Assembly (NCBI GenBank): GCA_002369515.1
Contig: DFFM01000047.1
Location: 1-18,143 of the forward strand
DNA length: 18,143 bases
Source: Prevotella sp. UBA3776
Lineage (GTDB): Bacteria; Bacteroidota; Bacteroidia; Bacteroidales; Bacteroidaceae
Direction of reading: 5' to 3'
Positions within the stretch are counted from its first letter, which is position 1, and each line of letters opens with the position of its first letter. The notes below the pieces were generated by a model, which had not been told where the DNA came from, searched no databases, and saw nothing but the letters and a program-made list of their open reading frames with translations. A program made the translations under genes and the position numbers. Shown one piece after another: positions 6,695 to 14,082 of this stretch.

Positions 6695-6732
6695 CGGGAA
6701 CGTGCCCTGAAGGGCCTTTCTTTCCCGCTTTT
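6695..6732 (+). terminator. Probable intrinsic terminator after the 131-residue protein
   Basis: The outer stem cgggaa/ttcccg (6695-6700 with 6722-6727) and the inner stem gccc/gggc with a tgaa tetraloop (6704-6715) are followed by a short T run (ctttta). It sits directly after the stop codon at 6691. Confidence 0.6.
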
Positions 6733-6740
6733 ATACGAGC

Positions 6741-6797
6741 AAACACCCTTCCTCATGGTGCAGAACAGTCGGTCTGCACTCAGGAGGAAGGGTGTTT
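6741..6797. terminator. Long two-tier hairpin, probable second terminator
   Basis: A perfect 14-base outer stem (6741-6754 with 6784-6797, aaacacccttcctc and its complement) encloses a perfect 7-base inner stem (6758-6764 with 6773-6779, gtgcaga/tctgcac) with an 8-base loop. The outer stem is flanked by A on the left and T on the right, so it could work as an intrinsic terminator in either direction. It lies between the 131-residue protein gene and the GH43 promoter. Confidence 0.65.
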
Positions 6798-6865
6798 TCA
6801 TGGGTCTTTGGCCCATCAGAACGTAAAAACTTTGGCGGGAGGAGAGATTTTTCAGGAAAAAAAGT

Positions 6866-6873
6866 TATCTTTG
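6866..6873 (+). promoter_or_regulatory. Bacteroidota -7 promoter element for the GH43 gene
   Basis: TATCTTTG fits the TAnnTTTG consensus and lies 58 bases before the ATG at 6932. A clear -33 TTTG at the normal spacing is not seen; the nearest TTTG (6831) is too far upstream. Confidence 0.6.
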
Positions 6874-6931
6874 CATTATTGTTTACAACAAACTGCACAA
6901 TTACAAAAACAACATCAAACTGATCTCAGAA

Positions 6932-9025
6932 ATGAAACACATTGTTCTCCTCCTCACAGCCTTTATAGCTGCAACGTTCCCAACTTTGGCACAAACCCAA
7001 TCGTGGACAGCCGACAACGGCAACGGAACCTTCACCAACCCGCTGTTTTACGATGAGTTTTCCGACCCTGACATCCTGCGCGTAGGCGACGATTATTATC
7101 TGGCCGGGACTACCATGCACACCGTTCCGGGGCTTGTCATCCTGCATTCGAAGGATTTGGTCAACTGGGAAAACGTCAGTTATTGTTTCGACCGATTCGA
7201 CTTCAAGGACGATGCCTTCGCGCTGCGCAACCACAAGGAAATCTACGGCCAGGGCATCTGGGCTCCCTGCATACGCTATGCCAACGGGCAGTTTTATGTC
7301 TATTCGAACGTCAACGGGAAGGGACTGCAGTGTTACACCAGCAAGGATATTCACGGCCCCTGGAAGCATCACAACATGAAAGGGCGCATCTACGACCTGA
7401 GTGTGCTTTTCGACGACGACGGCAAGATTTACGCCATTCATGGATACGGCGAGGTGAAATGCACCGAGTTGAAGGCCGACATGAGTGGTCCCAAGGAGGA
7501 GACTGAGCGAGTCATCATTCCTGAAGGCAACGCCGTTGGCGAAGGTCACCACATGTACAAGATAAATGGCATGTACTACCTCATCTCCACCGACTACCGC
7601 CCCAACGGACGAACGCTTTGCTCGCGCTCAAAGAGCATTTGGGGACCCTACGAGACCATCACCATCACGGCAGACGAGACTTTCGGCTACCATGCTGCCT
7701 CGCTGACCCAGGTGCCCGAAGGCGAACAGTATCGCATCGGCCACGACGGAACGAAGTTTGGCATTCCCGAAGTGGACAAGGATGCAACGGCCTGCGCCAA
7801 CATCCATCAGGGCGGCATTGTGGAGGATCAGAGCGGACAGTGGTGGGCGTTGTTGATGATGGACTTCCATTCCATCGGCCGCACCGTCACGCTGGCCCCC
7901 ATCACGTGGAAGGACGGTTGGCCCATGCTGGGACTTGAGGGCAATTTGGGGCGCGCACCACGCACGTGGTTCAAGCCCAACATCGAGGCCGGCGGGGTGA
8001 AGCCCCATGCGCCCTACGAGCGCAACGAAGATTTCAACGGAAAGACGTTGGGAAGGGTGTGGCAGTGGAACCACAATCCTGACGATTCGAAGTGGAGTCT
8101 GACCGGAGGCCGTCTGCGGCTGAAAACCATGCCTGCCGAACAGTTGATGTGGGCCCGCAACACGTTGACCCAGCGCGCCATCGGCCCCACCAGCATCACC
8201 ACCGTCGAGCTCTATACCAAGGGCATGAAAGACGGCGACGTAGCGGGTTTGGGCAACATCAATGTGCCCTGCTCGTGGATAGGAATTGTGAAAGAAGGAA
8301 AGAAAACCACCCTCCGTTGTTTCGAACAAGCCGTCAACGATACGCTCAATCTGCCTGTCTCTCTCGATTTGACGGGTGATAAGATATGGCTCCGCATGGT
8401 GGGCGACTTCGACCACGATAAGGCCACCTATTATTTCTCATACGACGGAGAGCAGTTTCAGCCACTGGGACGAGAAATGAAGCTTTCCTATCAGCTCATC
8501 ACCTTCCAGGGGTCGCGCCACGCGCTCTTTGCCTTCAACAAGAACGGCAAACAGGGCGGCTATGCCGAGTTCGACAACTTCACGGTTGAAGAGCCGCAGG
8601 CCGACCGCAGCCAGAACATTCCCTTCGGCAAGACCTTCAGGATTGTCAATCTGGCCACAGGCAAACCCATGGTGGCCTTGGAGCATGGCCTGATGTACGA
8701 TACGGATGCCGCCGACCGCTCGCTGCAAACCCAATTCCGCCTGATTGATCGCGGAAAGGGGCGTGTGCTGCTGCAGTGTGCCGACGGCCGCTACGTGTTC
8801 GTTTCGGGCTACGGGCTTGCGGGCGACGTTCGTCTGACCAACGACGAGTCGTTGGCCGAGGAGTTCCTGTGGCAGGACTATCTCAACGGCGAGTTCATGC
8901 TCATGTCAACGCGCACACACCGCTATGTAGGCAAGAGCCCCACGACAGGAAGTCCTTACTCAATGGATTTCACAGGAGCTGACCCTGCCCGTCGGAACGG
9001 AGCTGTGTTTCGCTGGGAGCAGTAG
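6932..9025 (+). CDS. Secreted glycoside hydrolase family 43 with C-terminal trefoil-like domain
   Basis: Predicted 697-residue secreted or periplasmic glycosidase. A Sec signal peptide (1-20, MKHIVLLLTAFIAATFPTLA) precedes a five-bladed GH43 catalytic domain. The three GH43 acidic residues are visible: base Asp45 in FSDPDI, pKa-tuning Asp155 in IYDLSVLFDDDG, and general acid Glu204 in GNAVGEGHHMYK. A second beta-sandwich region (about 345-560, WFKPNIEAGG through YAEFDNFTVEE) fits the domain often found behind GH43. Residues about 570-697 (RIVNLATGKPM, LLQCADGRYV, RYVGKSP) look like a beta-trefoil that could bind sugar or another ligand. GH43 enzymes cut alpha-L-arabinofuranosyl or beta-xylosyl linkages in arabinan and xylan; the exact substrate cannot be read here. 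No SusC/SusD pair or other glycosidase is nearby, so it stands outside a typical polysaccharide utilisation locus. Its 3' end overlaps the convergent kinase gene by 56 bases. Confidence 0.92.
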   Translation: MKHIVLLLTAFIAATFPTLAQTQSWTADNGNGTFTNPLFYDEFSDPDILRVGDDYYLAGTTMHTVPGLVILHSKDLVNWENVSYCFDRFDFKDDAFALRNHKEIYGQGIWAPCIRYANGQFYVYSNVNGKGLQCYTSKDIHGPWKHHNMKGRIYDLSVLFDDDGKIYAIHGYGEVKCTELKADMSGPKEETERVIIPEGNAVGEGHHMYKINGMYYLISTDYRPNGRTLCSRSKSIWGPYETITITADETFGYHAASLTQVPEGEQYRIGHDGTKFGIPEVDKDATACANIHQGGIVEDQSGQWWALLMMDFHSIGRTVTLAPITWKDGWPMLGLEGNLGRAPRTWFKPNIEAGGVKPHAPYERNEDFNGKTLGRVWQWNHNPDDSKWSLTGGRLRLKTMPAEQLMWARNTLTQRAIGPTSITTVELYTKGMKDGDVAGLGNINVPCSWIGIVKEGKKTTLRCFEQAVNDTLNLPVSLDLTGDKIWLRMVGDFDHDKATYYFSYDGEQFQPLGREMKLSYQLITFQGSRHALFAFNKNGKQGGYAEFDNFTVEEPQADRSQNIPFGKTFRIVNLATGKPMVALEHGLMYDTDAADRSLQTQFRLIDRGKGRVLLQCADGRYVFVSGYGLAGDVRLTNDESLAEEFLWQDYLNGEFMLMSTRTHRYVGKSPTTGSPYSMDFTGADPARRNGAVFRWEQ

Positions 9026-9638
9026 GCGGGAAAAGACCGTATAGGTTGGCGTCTATCATGTCGGTGACAATTTGGAAGTCGTGGGGATTGCTCTCGAATT
9101 TCACATTGTCACCGTCAACGATGATGAGGTTGCCCTTATAGCCGCCAATCCATTCTTCGTAGCGTTTGTTGAGACCTTCCAGATAGTCCAGGCGGATGGT
9201 CTGCTCGTATTCGCGGCCGCGTTTCTGTATCTGAGCCACGATGTTGGGTATGGACGAGCGGATGTAGATGAGCAAGTCGGGCATCTTCACGAGCGACATC
9301 ATCAGGTTGAACAAGTCGGTGTAGTTGTCGAAGTCGCGGTCGCTCATCTTTCCCTGCCCATGAAGGTTGGGCGCAAAGATGCATGCGTCTTCGAAGATGG
9401 TGCGGTCCTGGATGATGTACTCCTTGCTGCGCGAAATCTCTACAACCTCCTTGAATCGCTTGTTGAGGAAATAGATTTGCAGATTGAACGACCACCGCTC
9501 CATGTCCTCGTAGAAGTCGGCGAGGTAAGGGTTGTTATCTACCGGCTCGAACCTGGGCGTCCAGCCATATCTTTTGGCAAGCATCTTGGTCAGTGTGGTC
9601 TTGCCGCATCCGATGTTTCCTGCTACTGCTATGTGCAT
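8970..9638 (-). CDS. Deoxynucleoside kinase, copy 1
   Basis: Predicted 222-residue cytoplasmic deoxynucleoside kinase of the dCK/dGK/dAK family, which phosphorylates salvaged deoxynucleosides with ATP. Evidence: P-loop GNIGCGKTT (7-15), RWSFNLQIYFL, the DRT motif in IIQDRTIFEDA, and the Arg-rich lid KRGREYEQTIRLDYLE. It is paralogous along its whole length to the adjacent gene at 9680-10306, which lies 41 bases upstream on the same strand with no promoter between, so the two are probably co-transcribed. Paired kinases in other bacteria divide purine and pyrimidine or dAdo and dGuo specificity; which copy does which cannot be told. Its last 18 or so residues (PPTAPSETQLRSDG...) have no counterpart in copy 2 and are encoded by DNA shared with the 3' end of the GH43 gene. 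Confidence 0.9.
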   Translation of the reverse strand: MHIAVAGNIGCGKTTLTKMLAKRYGWTPRFEPVDNNPYLADFYEDMERWSFNLQIYFLNKRFKEVVEISRSKEYIIQDRTIFEDACIFAPNLHGQGKMSDRDFDNYTDLFNLMMSLVKMPDLLIYIRSSIPNIVAQIQKRGREYEQTIRLDYLEGLNKRYEEWIGGYKGNLIIVDGDNVKFESNPHDFQIVTDMIDANLYGLFPPTAPSETQLRSDGQGQLL

Positions 9639-9679
9639 ATTTGTTTATTGTGTTTAGTCTTTAATTTGCTTTTTTCTTC

Positions 9680-10306
9680 TCACTGCTGGTCGGCAAAGAG
9701 GCCGAAGAGTTGGGCGTCTATTCTGTCCACGATGCCAGCAAAGTCTTTCTGGTTGTTCAGAAAGTCTATTTTGTCAACCTCAACCACGAGCACCCGCCCT
9801 TTGTACTTGTTGAAGATGAAGTCTTCGTAGCGCTGGTTGAGGTTTTCAAGGTATTCCAGTTTGATGCTCTGTTCGTAGTCGCGTCCGCGTTTCTGGATGT
9901 TGCCCACCAGGTGCGACAGACTGGCTCGCAGATAAATCATCAGGTCGGGCAGTCTGACCACCTGCATCATCTGTTCGAACAGCTCCATATAGGTGTTGAA
10001 GTCGCGGTCGCTCATGTTGCCCATTGCTTTGTTGGTTGCGGCAAACACATAGACTCCTTCGAAGATGGAACGGTCCTGTACGATGGTCTCCTTGGCGTGT
10101 GAAATCTCGATGAGGTCGCGGAAGCGTTGTTTCAGAAAATAGACTTCCAAGTTGAACGACCACCGGGCTATGTCCTTGTAGTAGTCGTCCAGATAAGGAT
10201 TGAAATCGACGGCCTCGAACTGTGGTTTCCATCCGTAGTGCTTTACGAGCAGGTTGGTGAGTGTGGTTTTTCCGCTGCCGATGTTTCCGGCTATGGCTAT
10301 GTGCAT
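9680..10306 (-). CDS. Deoxynucleoside kinase, copy 2
   Basis: Predicted 208-residue deoxynucleoside kinase, the normal family length. Motifs: P-loop GNIGSGKTT (7-15), DFNPYLDDYYKDIARWSFNLEVYFL, DRS in IVQDRSIFEGVYVF, and lid QKRGRDYEQSIKLEYLE. The P-loop has Ser where copy 1 has Cys, and the residue after the DRx motif region differs (EGVYVF against EDACIF), which might affect substrate choice. It is the first gene of the two-gene unit, preceded by a TAACTTTG promoter element at 10370-10377. It should act in deoxynucleotide salvage together with its paralogue; some kinases of this family form heterodimers from such tandem copies, but that is only a possibility here. Confidence 0.9.
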   Translation of the reverse strand: MHIAIAGNIGSGKTTLTNLLVKHYGWKPQFEAVDFNPYLDDYYKDIARWSFNLEVYFLKQRFRDLIEISHAKETIVQDRSIFEGVYVFAATNKAMGNMSDRDFNTYMELFEQMMQVVRLPDLMIYLRASLSHLVGNIQKRGRDYEQSIKLEYLENLNQRYEDFIFNKYKGRVLVVEVDKIDFLNNQKDFAGIVDRIDAQLFGLFADQQ

Positions 10307-10369
10307 GTTTCTTCTTCAGATTTTGTTTTGTTCTTGTTTTCCTTGGTGGGGCATTTCAGCGATATTTTG

Positions 10370-10377
10370 CAAAGTTA
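10370..10377 (-). promoter_or_regulatory. Bacteroidota -7 promoter element for the kinase pair
   Basis: The minus strand reads TAACTTTG, matching TAnnTTTG, 64 bases before the ATG at 10306. No strong -33 box is evident. It is divergent from the promoter at 10482-10512. Confidence 0.6.
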
Positions 10378-10481
10378 CAAATTTTCGTTGAATAACGAGG
10401 GCTGTCGGAAGTGAAAAATGGATTGTTTTTTGACATTTGTCATGAGAATGCAATTTGTTGATAAATTCGGTTGCCAAAATC

Positions 10482-10512
10482 TTTGAATATAGGTGGGAAT
10501 TTATTAACTTTG
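10482..10512 (+). promoter_or_regulatory. Strong Bacteroidota promoter for the PurF-like gene
   Basis: A TTTG at 10482-10485 and TAACTTTG at 10505-10512 are separated by 19 bases, fitting both consensus boxes and the preferred spacing. The ATG at 10553 follows 41 bases later. This is the best promoter match in the window. Confidence 0.8.
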
Positions 10513-10552
10513 CAGCAGTTTTTTTCATAACACAGGTATATATAAAATAGGT

Positions 10553-11986
10553 ATGGGTGGCTTTTTTGGAACCATTTCCGTAAAAAACTGCGTGAACGAC
10601 TTGTTCTATGGCACCGATTACAACTCGCATCTCGGTACTAAGCGTGCAGGCCTCGTCACGTTTGACAAAGAACGCGGTTTTTGCCGTTCTATCCACAGTT
10701 TGGAACGCAATTACTTCCGTTCAAGGTTTGAAGATGAACTGGATAACTTCTTTGGCTGTCAAGGCCTGGGTGTCATCAGCGACACCGACCCACAGCCCAT
10801 CATTGTCAATTCTCACTTGGGTCGTTACGCTGTCGTAACGGTTGCAAAAATCAACAATCTTCCTCAAATCGCTGAAGACCTGATGAATCAGCGCATGCAC
10901 TTCAGCGAGATGTCGGCCAACAAAATCAATCAGACCGAACTGGTGGCTCTGCTCATCAACATGGGCAACTCGTTTGTCGAAGGCATCAATCTGGTCTATA
11001 AGAAGATTGAGGGCTCGTGCTCGATGCTGATTCTCACCGAGGACGGCATCATCGCCGCGCGCGACTTCCTTGGGCGAACCCCCATTGTGGTGGGCAAGAA
11101 GGAAGGTGCCTACGCCGTGACCAGTGAGACCACCAGTTTTCCCAATCTGGACTACAAGGTGGTGCGCGACCTCGGACCGGGCGAAATCGTTCGGCTTTAT
11201 GCCGACCGTATGGATGTGTTGCAGCAGCCCTTCAAGCGCAAGCAGATTTGCTCGTTCCTGTGGGTATATTATGGCTTCCCCTCGAGCGACTACGAGGGCA
11301 TCAATGTCGAGGCCGTGCGCGAAGCCAACGGAAAAGCCATGGGTGAGCAGGACGACACCGATGTGGACTGTGTCTGCGGCATTCCCGATTCGGGCGTGGG
11401 CATGGCGCTCGGCTATGCCGAAGGCCACAAGGTGCCCTACAAGCGGGCCGTGCTGAAATACACGCCCACCTGGCCCCGCAGCTTCACTCCCGGCAACCAA
11501 AGCCGCCGCAGCCTGGTGGCAAAGATGAAGCTCATACCCAACAGTGCCATCCTGAAAGGCCAGCGGGTGGCTTTCTGCGACGACTCCATCGTGCGTGGCA
11601 CTCAACTGCGCGACAATGTGCGCACGTTCTTCGAGTATGGAGCCAAGGAGGTTCACTGCCGCATTTCCTGTCCGCCGCTGGTCTATGGTTGTCCCTACAT
11701 CGGGTTCACTTCGTCCAAGAGCGACCTGGAACTCATCACTCGCCAGATTATCAAGGACTTTGAGGGAGACGACCACATCAACCTCGACAAATACGCCACC
11801 ACCGATTCGCCCCAATACACGCGCATGGTGAACGAGATAGCCCGTCGTCTGGGGCTGACCACCCTGAAATTTGCCAAGCTCGAATCGCTTGTCGATTCCA
11901 TCGGTTTGCCCAAGTGCGACGTGTGTACCCACTGTTTCGATGGCTCAAGCTACTGCCACGAACAGGATGGGCAAGAGTGGTTCTGA
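10553..11986 (+). CDS. PurF-like amidophosphoribosyltransferase paralogue lacking the glutaminase cysteine
   Basis: A 477-residue protein with the full PurF layout. The C-terminal phosphoribosyltransferase part keeps the PRPP loop (FCDDSIVRGTQLRDN, 341-355) and TPTWPRSFTP. Cysteines at 233 (ICSFLWVYYGFPSSD), 380 (YGCPY), 455 and 458 (CDVCTHC) sit where Bacillus-type PurF binds a [4Fe-4S] cluster. The N-terminal glutaminase half is recognisable but its catalytic residues are gone: the protein starts MGGFFG where active PurF has a processed Cys (CGI/VxG), LGVISDTD replaces the HxRYST segment, and AKINN replaces the HNGN loop. Glutamine-dependent ammonia release is therefore unlikely. It might use free ammonia, act as a regulator, or catalyse a different PRPP reaction. 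A true PurF probably exists elsewhere in the genome. A MaoC-like gene follows and may be co-transcribed. Confidence 0.85.
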   Translation: MGGFFGTISVKNCVNDLFYGTDYNSHLGTKRAGLVTFDKERGFCRSIHSLERNYFRSRFEDELDNFFGCQGLGVISDTDPQPIIVNSHLGRYAVVTVAKINNLPQIAEDLMNQRMHFSEMSANKINQTELVALLINMGNSFVEGINLVYKKIEGSCSMLILTEDGIIAARDFLGRTPIVVGKKEGAYAVTSETTSFPNLDYKVVRDLGPGEIVRLYADRMDVLQQPFKRKQICSFLWVYYGFPSSDYEGINVEAVREANGKAMGEQDDTDVDCVCGIPDSGVGMALGYAEGHKVPYKRAVLKYTPTWPRSFTPGNQSRRSLVAKMKLIPNSAILKGQRVAFCDDSIVRGTQLRDNVRTFFEYGAKEVHCRISCPPLVYGCPYIGFTSSKSDLELITRQIIKDFEGDDHINLDKYATTDSPQYTRMVNEIARRLGLTTLKFAKLESLVDSIGLPKCDVCTHCFDGSSYCHEQDGQEWF

Positions 11987-12055
11987 GGAATCATGGGAGT
12001 GTGGCAGTAAGGAGGATAAATGGATATTCAAAGCCTAAAAAACAATAACATCAAA

Positions 12056-12520
12056 ATGGGAAAAATAGTAATCAACTCATACGATGAGTTTGCAGCCCAC
12101 TTGGGCGAAGAACTCGGTTGCTCCGACTGGTTGGAAGTCAGCCAGGAGCGTATCAATCTGTTTGCCGATGCCACGCTCGACCACCAGTGGATACACGTCG
12201 ATACGGAGCGCGCCGCAAAGGAGAGCCCTTATAAGAGTACCATAGCCCACGGCTATCTGACGCTTTCGCTCTTGCCCTACATGTGGAATCAGATCATCCA
12301 GGTGAACAACATCAAGATGCTGGTGAACTACGGCATGGACAAGATGCGTTTCGGACAGCCCGTCATCACGGGCAGTCGTGTGCGGCTGGTCACTAAGTTG
12401 CACAACATTCAGAACCTGCGCGGCATCTGCAAGGCGGAGATTTCTTTCACAATAGAAATCGAAGGCCAGCGCAAGCCCGCACTCGAGGGCATCGCCTCAT
12501 TCCTCTACTATTTCATTTGA
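12056..12520 (+). CDS. MaoC/NodN-like hotdog-fold hydratase
   Basis: A 154-residue hotdog-fold protein of the MaoC dehydratase group, whose better-known members hydrate (R)-enoyl-CoA. The core active-site region reads FADATLDHQWIHVD, with the Asp and His of the hydratase motif, then STIAHGYLTLSL; the variant DxxxxHxxIH pattern is typical of the NodN-like branch, for which the substrate is not known. The start is ambiguous. The ATG at 12056 gives MGKIVINSYDEF, which fits the family N-terminus and follows an A-rich leader. An in-frame ATG at 12020, preceded by a good aaggagga site, would add 12 residues. It lies 69 bases (or 33) after the PurF-like gene on the same strand and before a strong terminator, so a two-gene transcript is likely, though no shared pathway is evident. 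Confidence 0.88.
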   Translation: MGKIVINSYDEFAAHLGEELGCSDWLEVSQERINLFADATLDHQWIHVDTERAAKESPYKSTIAHGYLTLSLLPYMWNQIIQVNNIKMLVNYGMDKMRFGQPVITGSRVRLVTKLHNIQNLRGICKAEISFTIEIEGQRKPALEGIASFLYYFI

Positions 12521-12564
12521 GCGGGGGGGGCGCATCTTAGGCACCGTTTGCCAGACACATCAAA

Positions 12565-12611
12565 CAAAACGAGGAACTAGCCTGACTGGGCATAGTTCCT
12601 CGTTTTGCTTT
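12565..12611. terminator. Strong bidirectional intrinsic terminator
   Basis: A perfect 15-base stem (12565-12579 with 12593-12607, caaaacgaggaacta and its complement) is extended by an inner gcc/ggc pair, with A run on the left and T-rich sequence on the right (gttttgctttt). It lies between convergent genes ending at 12520 (+) and 12637 (-) and can serve both. Confidence 0.85.
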
Positions 12612-12636
12612 TCTTGCAGATAGGTCATTCTTCGGC

Positions 12637-14055
12637 TCATCCTTCTTCTTCCTTCTCTTTCTCCTTGCCGTAGGTGTCCTGTTTCAGCTCTTCCACAAAC
12701 TGGCTGATACGGGCAAGTTCGCGCGGAATGCGTATGTTTTGCGGACAATGGGGCTGGCACTGGCCGCATTGGATGCAGTGGTCGGCCTGTCGGAGACGGG
12801 GCACGGTGCGGTCGAGTCCGATGAGGTAGTTGCGTCGCAGCCGTCGGTAGTCGGGGTCTTGCGCATCTTGTGGCAGCAACCCCTCGTTCTTGCACTTGTT
12901 GTAGTGAACGAAGATGGCCGGTATGTCGATGCCGTAGGGACACGGCATGCAGTATTTGCAGTCGTTGCAGGGAATGTTTTGCAGCCCCACCAATTTGCGT
13001 GCGATGTCTTCATGGAGAAACTTCTGCTCGTCGGCCGTGAGCGGTTGCAGGGGGCAGTAGGAGAGCAGATTGTCCTTGAGGTGTTCCATGAAGGTCATTC
13101 CGCTCAGCACGGTGAGTACGCCCTCGGGCGTTCCGGCATATCGGAAAGCCCACGACGCAACGCTTTTCTGCGGGTCGCGCTGCTTGAGCTCGCGCATGAG
13201 GAACTGGGGAAGGTTGGCCAACCGCCCGCCGAGCAGCGGCTCCATGATGACGGCAGGAATGCCCCTCTTCTGCAGCTCGGCGTATAGGTAGCTGGCGTCG
13301 GTGTTGTCGTTGTTGATTTCGTTGGCGAAGTTCCAGTCAAGATAGTTGAGCTCAATCTGCACGAAGTCCCACTGATACTTGTCGTTCATGGAGAGCAGGT
13401 AGTTGAACACGTTGACATCGCCGTGATAGGAGAACCCGAGGTTGCGGATGCGCCCGGCCTTGCGCTCCTCTACAAGATAGTCGAGCATGCCGTTGTCCAC
13501 ATATCGGGCGTTGAAGGCCTCCATGCCTCCTCCTCCGATGCTGTGGAGCAGATAGTAGTCAATGTAATCCACTTGCAGCTCCTTCATCGAGTTGTGGTAC
13601 ATCTCGATGGATGCTTCGCGCGTTTGCGTTTCGGGGCTGAAGTTGGACAGTTTGGTGGCCACAAAGTATTTGTTGCGCGGGTGGCGGTGCAGGGCTGTGC
13701 CCGTGCAGCGTTCGGAGAGTCCGCGGCAGTAGGCGGGCGACGTGTCGAAGTAGTTCACGCCGTGCTCAATGGCGTAGTCCACCTGTCGGTTGATCATTTC
13801 CTGGTCGAAGTCTTCCTTGCCTTCAATCTGTGGCAGACGCATCATGCCGTACCCCAGGAGCGACACTTTCTCCTTGGTCTTGGGGTTGGTGCGGAAGGTC
13901 ATCTTGCCAACGGGTGGCTCCACCTGTTTCTTGTATTCGTCTTTGATTTCTTCCTCGGCCTTGCTTTTGCAGCCTGTCAAGGCCAAGGTGGTGGTGGCTG
14001 CGCCTGCTCCGAAGAGTTTCAGAAACCGGCGGCGCGATATGTTTTTGTCTTTCAT
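12637..14055 (-). CDS. Tat-exported aldo/keto-reductase-like lipoprotein with two [4Fe-4S] motifs
   Basis: A 472-residue protein with a perfect twin-arginine signal, SRRRFLK (7-13), a hydrophobic stretch and a lipobox LTGC (Cys29), then an acid-rich tail start. It should be folded with its cofactors before export and then anchored to lipid. The aldo/keto-reductase barrel (about 50-350) shows GYGMMRLP, the FDTSPAY segment with catalytic Asp and Tyr, VATKLSNF with Lys, and YYLLHSIGGGG with His. The C-terminus carries CNDCKYCMPCPYG and CIQCGQCQPHCPQ, two [4Fe-4S] motifs. Cytoplasmic relatives of this ferredoxin-fused AKR group are widespread; export is unusual because the periplasm lacks NADPH, so electrons probably come from the polyferredoxin encoded 27 bases upstream. 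It is the last gene of the tat operon. The substrate is unknown. Confidence 0.9.
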   Translation of the reverse strand: MKDKNISRRRFLKLFGAGAATTTLALTGCKSKAEEEIKDEYKKQVEPPVGKMTFRTNPKTKEKVSLLGYGMMRLPQIEGKEDFDQEMINRQVDYAIEHGVNYFDTSPAYCRGLSERCTGTALHRHPRNKYFVATKLSNFSPETQTREASIEMYHNSMKELQVDYIDYYLLHSIGGGGMEAFNARYVDNGMLDYLVEERKAGRIRNLGFSYHGDVNVFNYLLSMNDKYQWDFVQIELNYLDWNFANEINNDNTDASYLYAELQKRGIPAVIMEPLLGGRLANLPQFLMRELKQRDPQKSVASWAFRYAGTPEGVLTVLSGMTFMEHLKDNLLSYCPLQPLTADEQKFLHEDIARKLVGLQNIPCNDCKYCMPCPYGIDIPAIFVHYNKCKNEGLLPQDAQDPDYRRLRRNYLIGLDRTVPRLRQADHCIQCGQCQPHCPQNIRIPRELARISQFVEELKQDTYGKEKEKEEEG

Positions 14056-14082
14056 TGTTGTTTTTCTTCTTTACGTTGATGT

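Noticed and set aside
12523..12530. Run of eight G just after the MaoC-like stop, possible phase-variable tract
   Set aside because: It lies outside the coding sequence and away from any promoter; length variation would have no evident effect.
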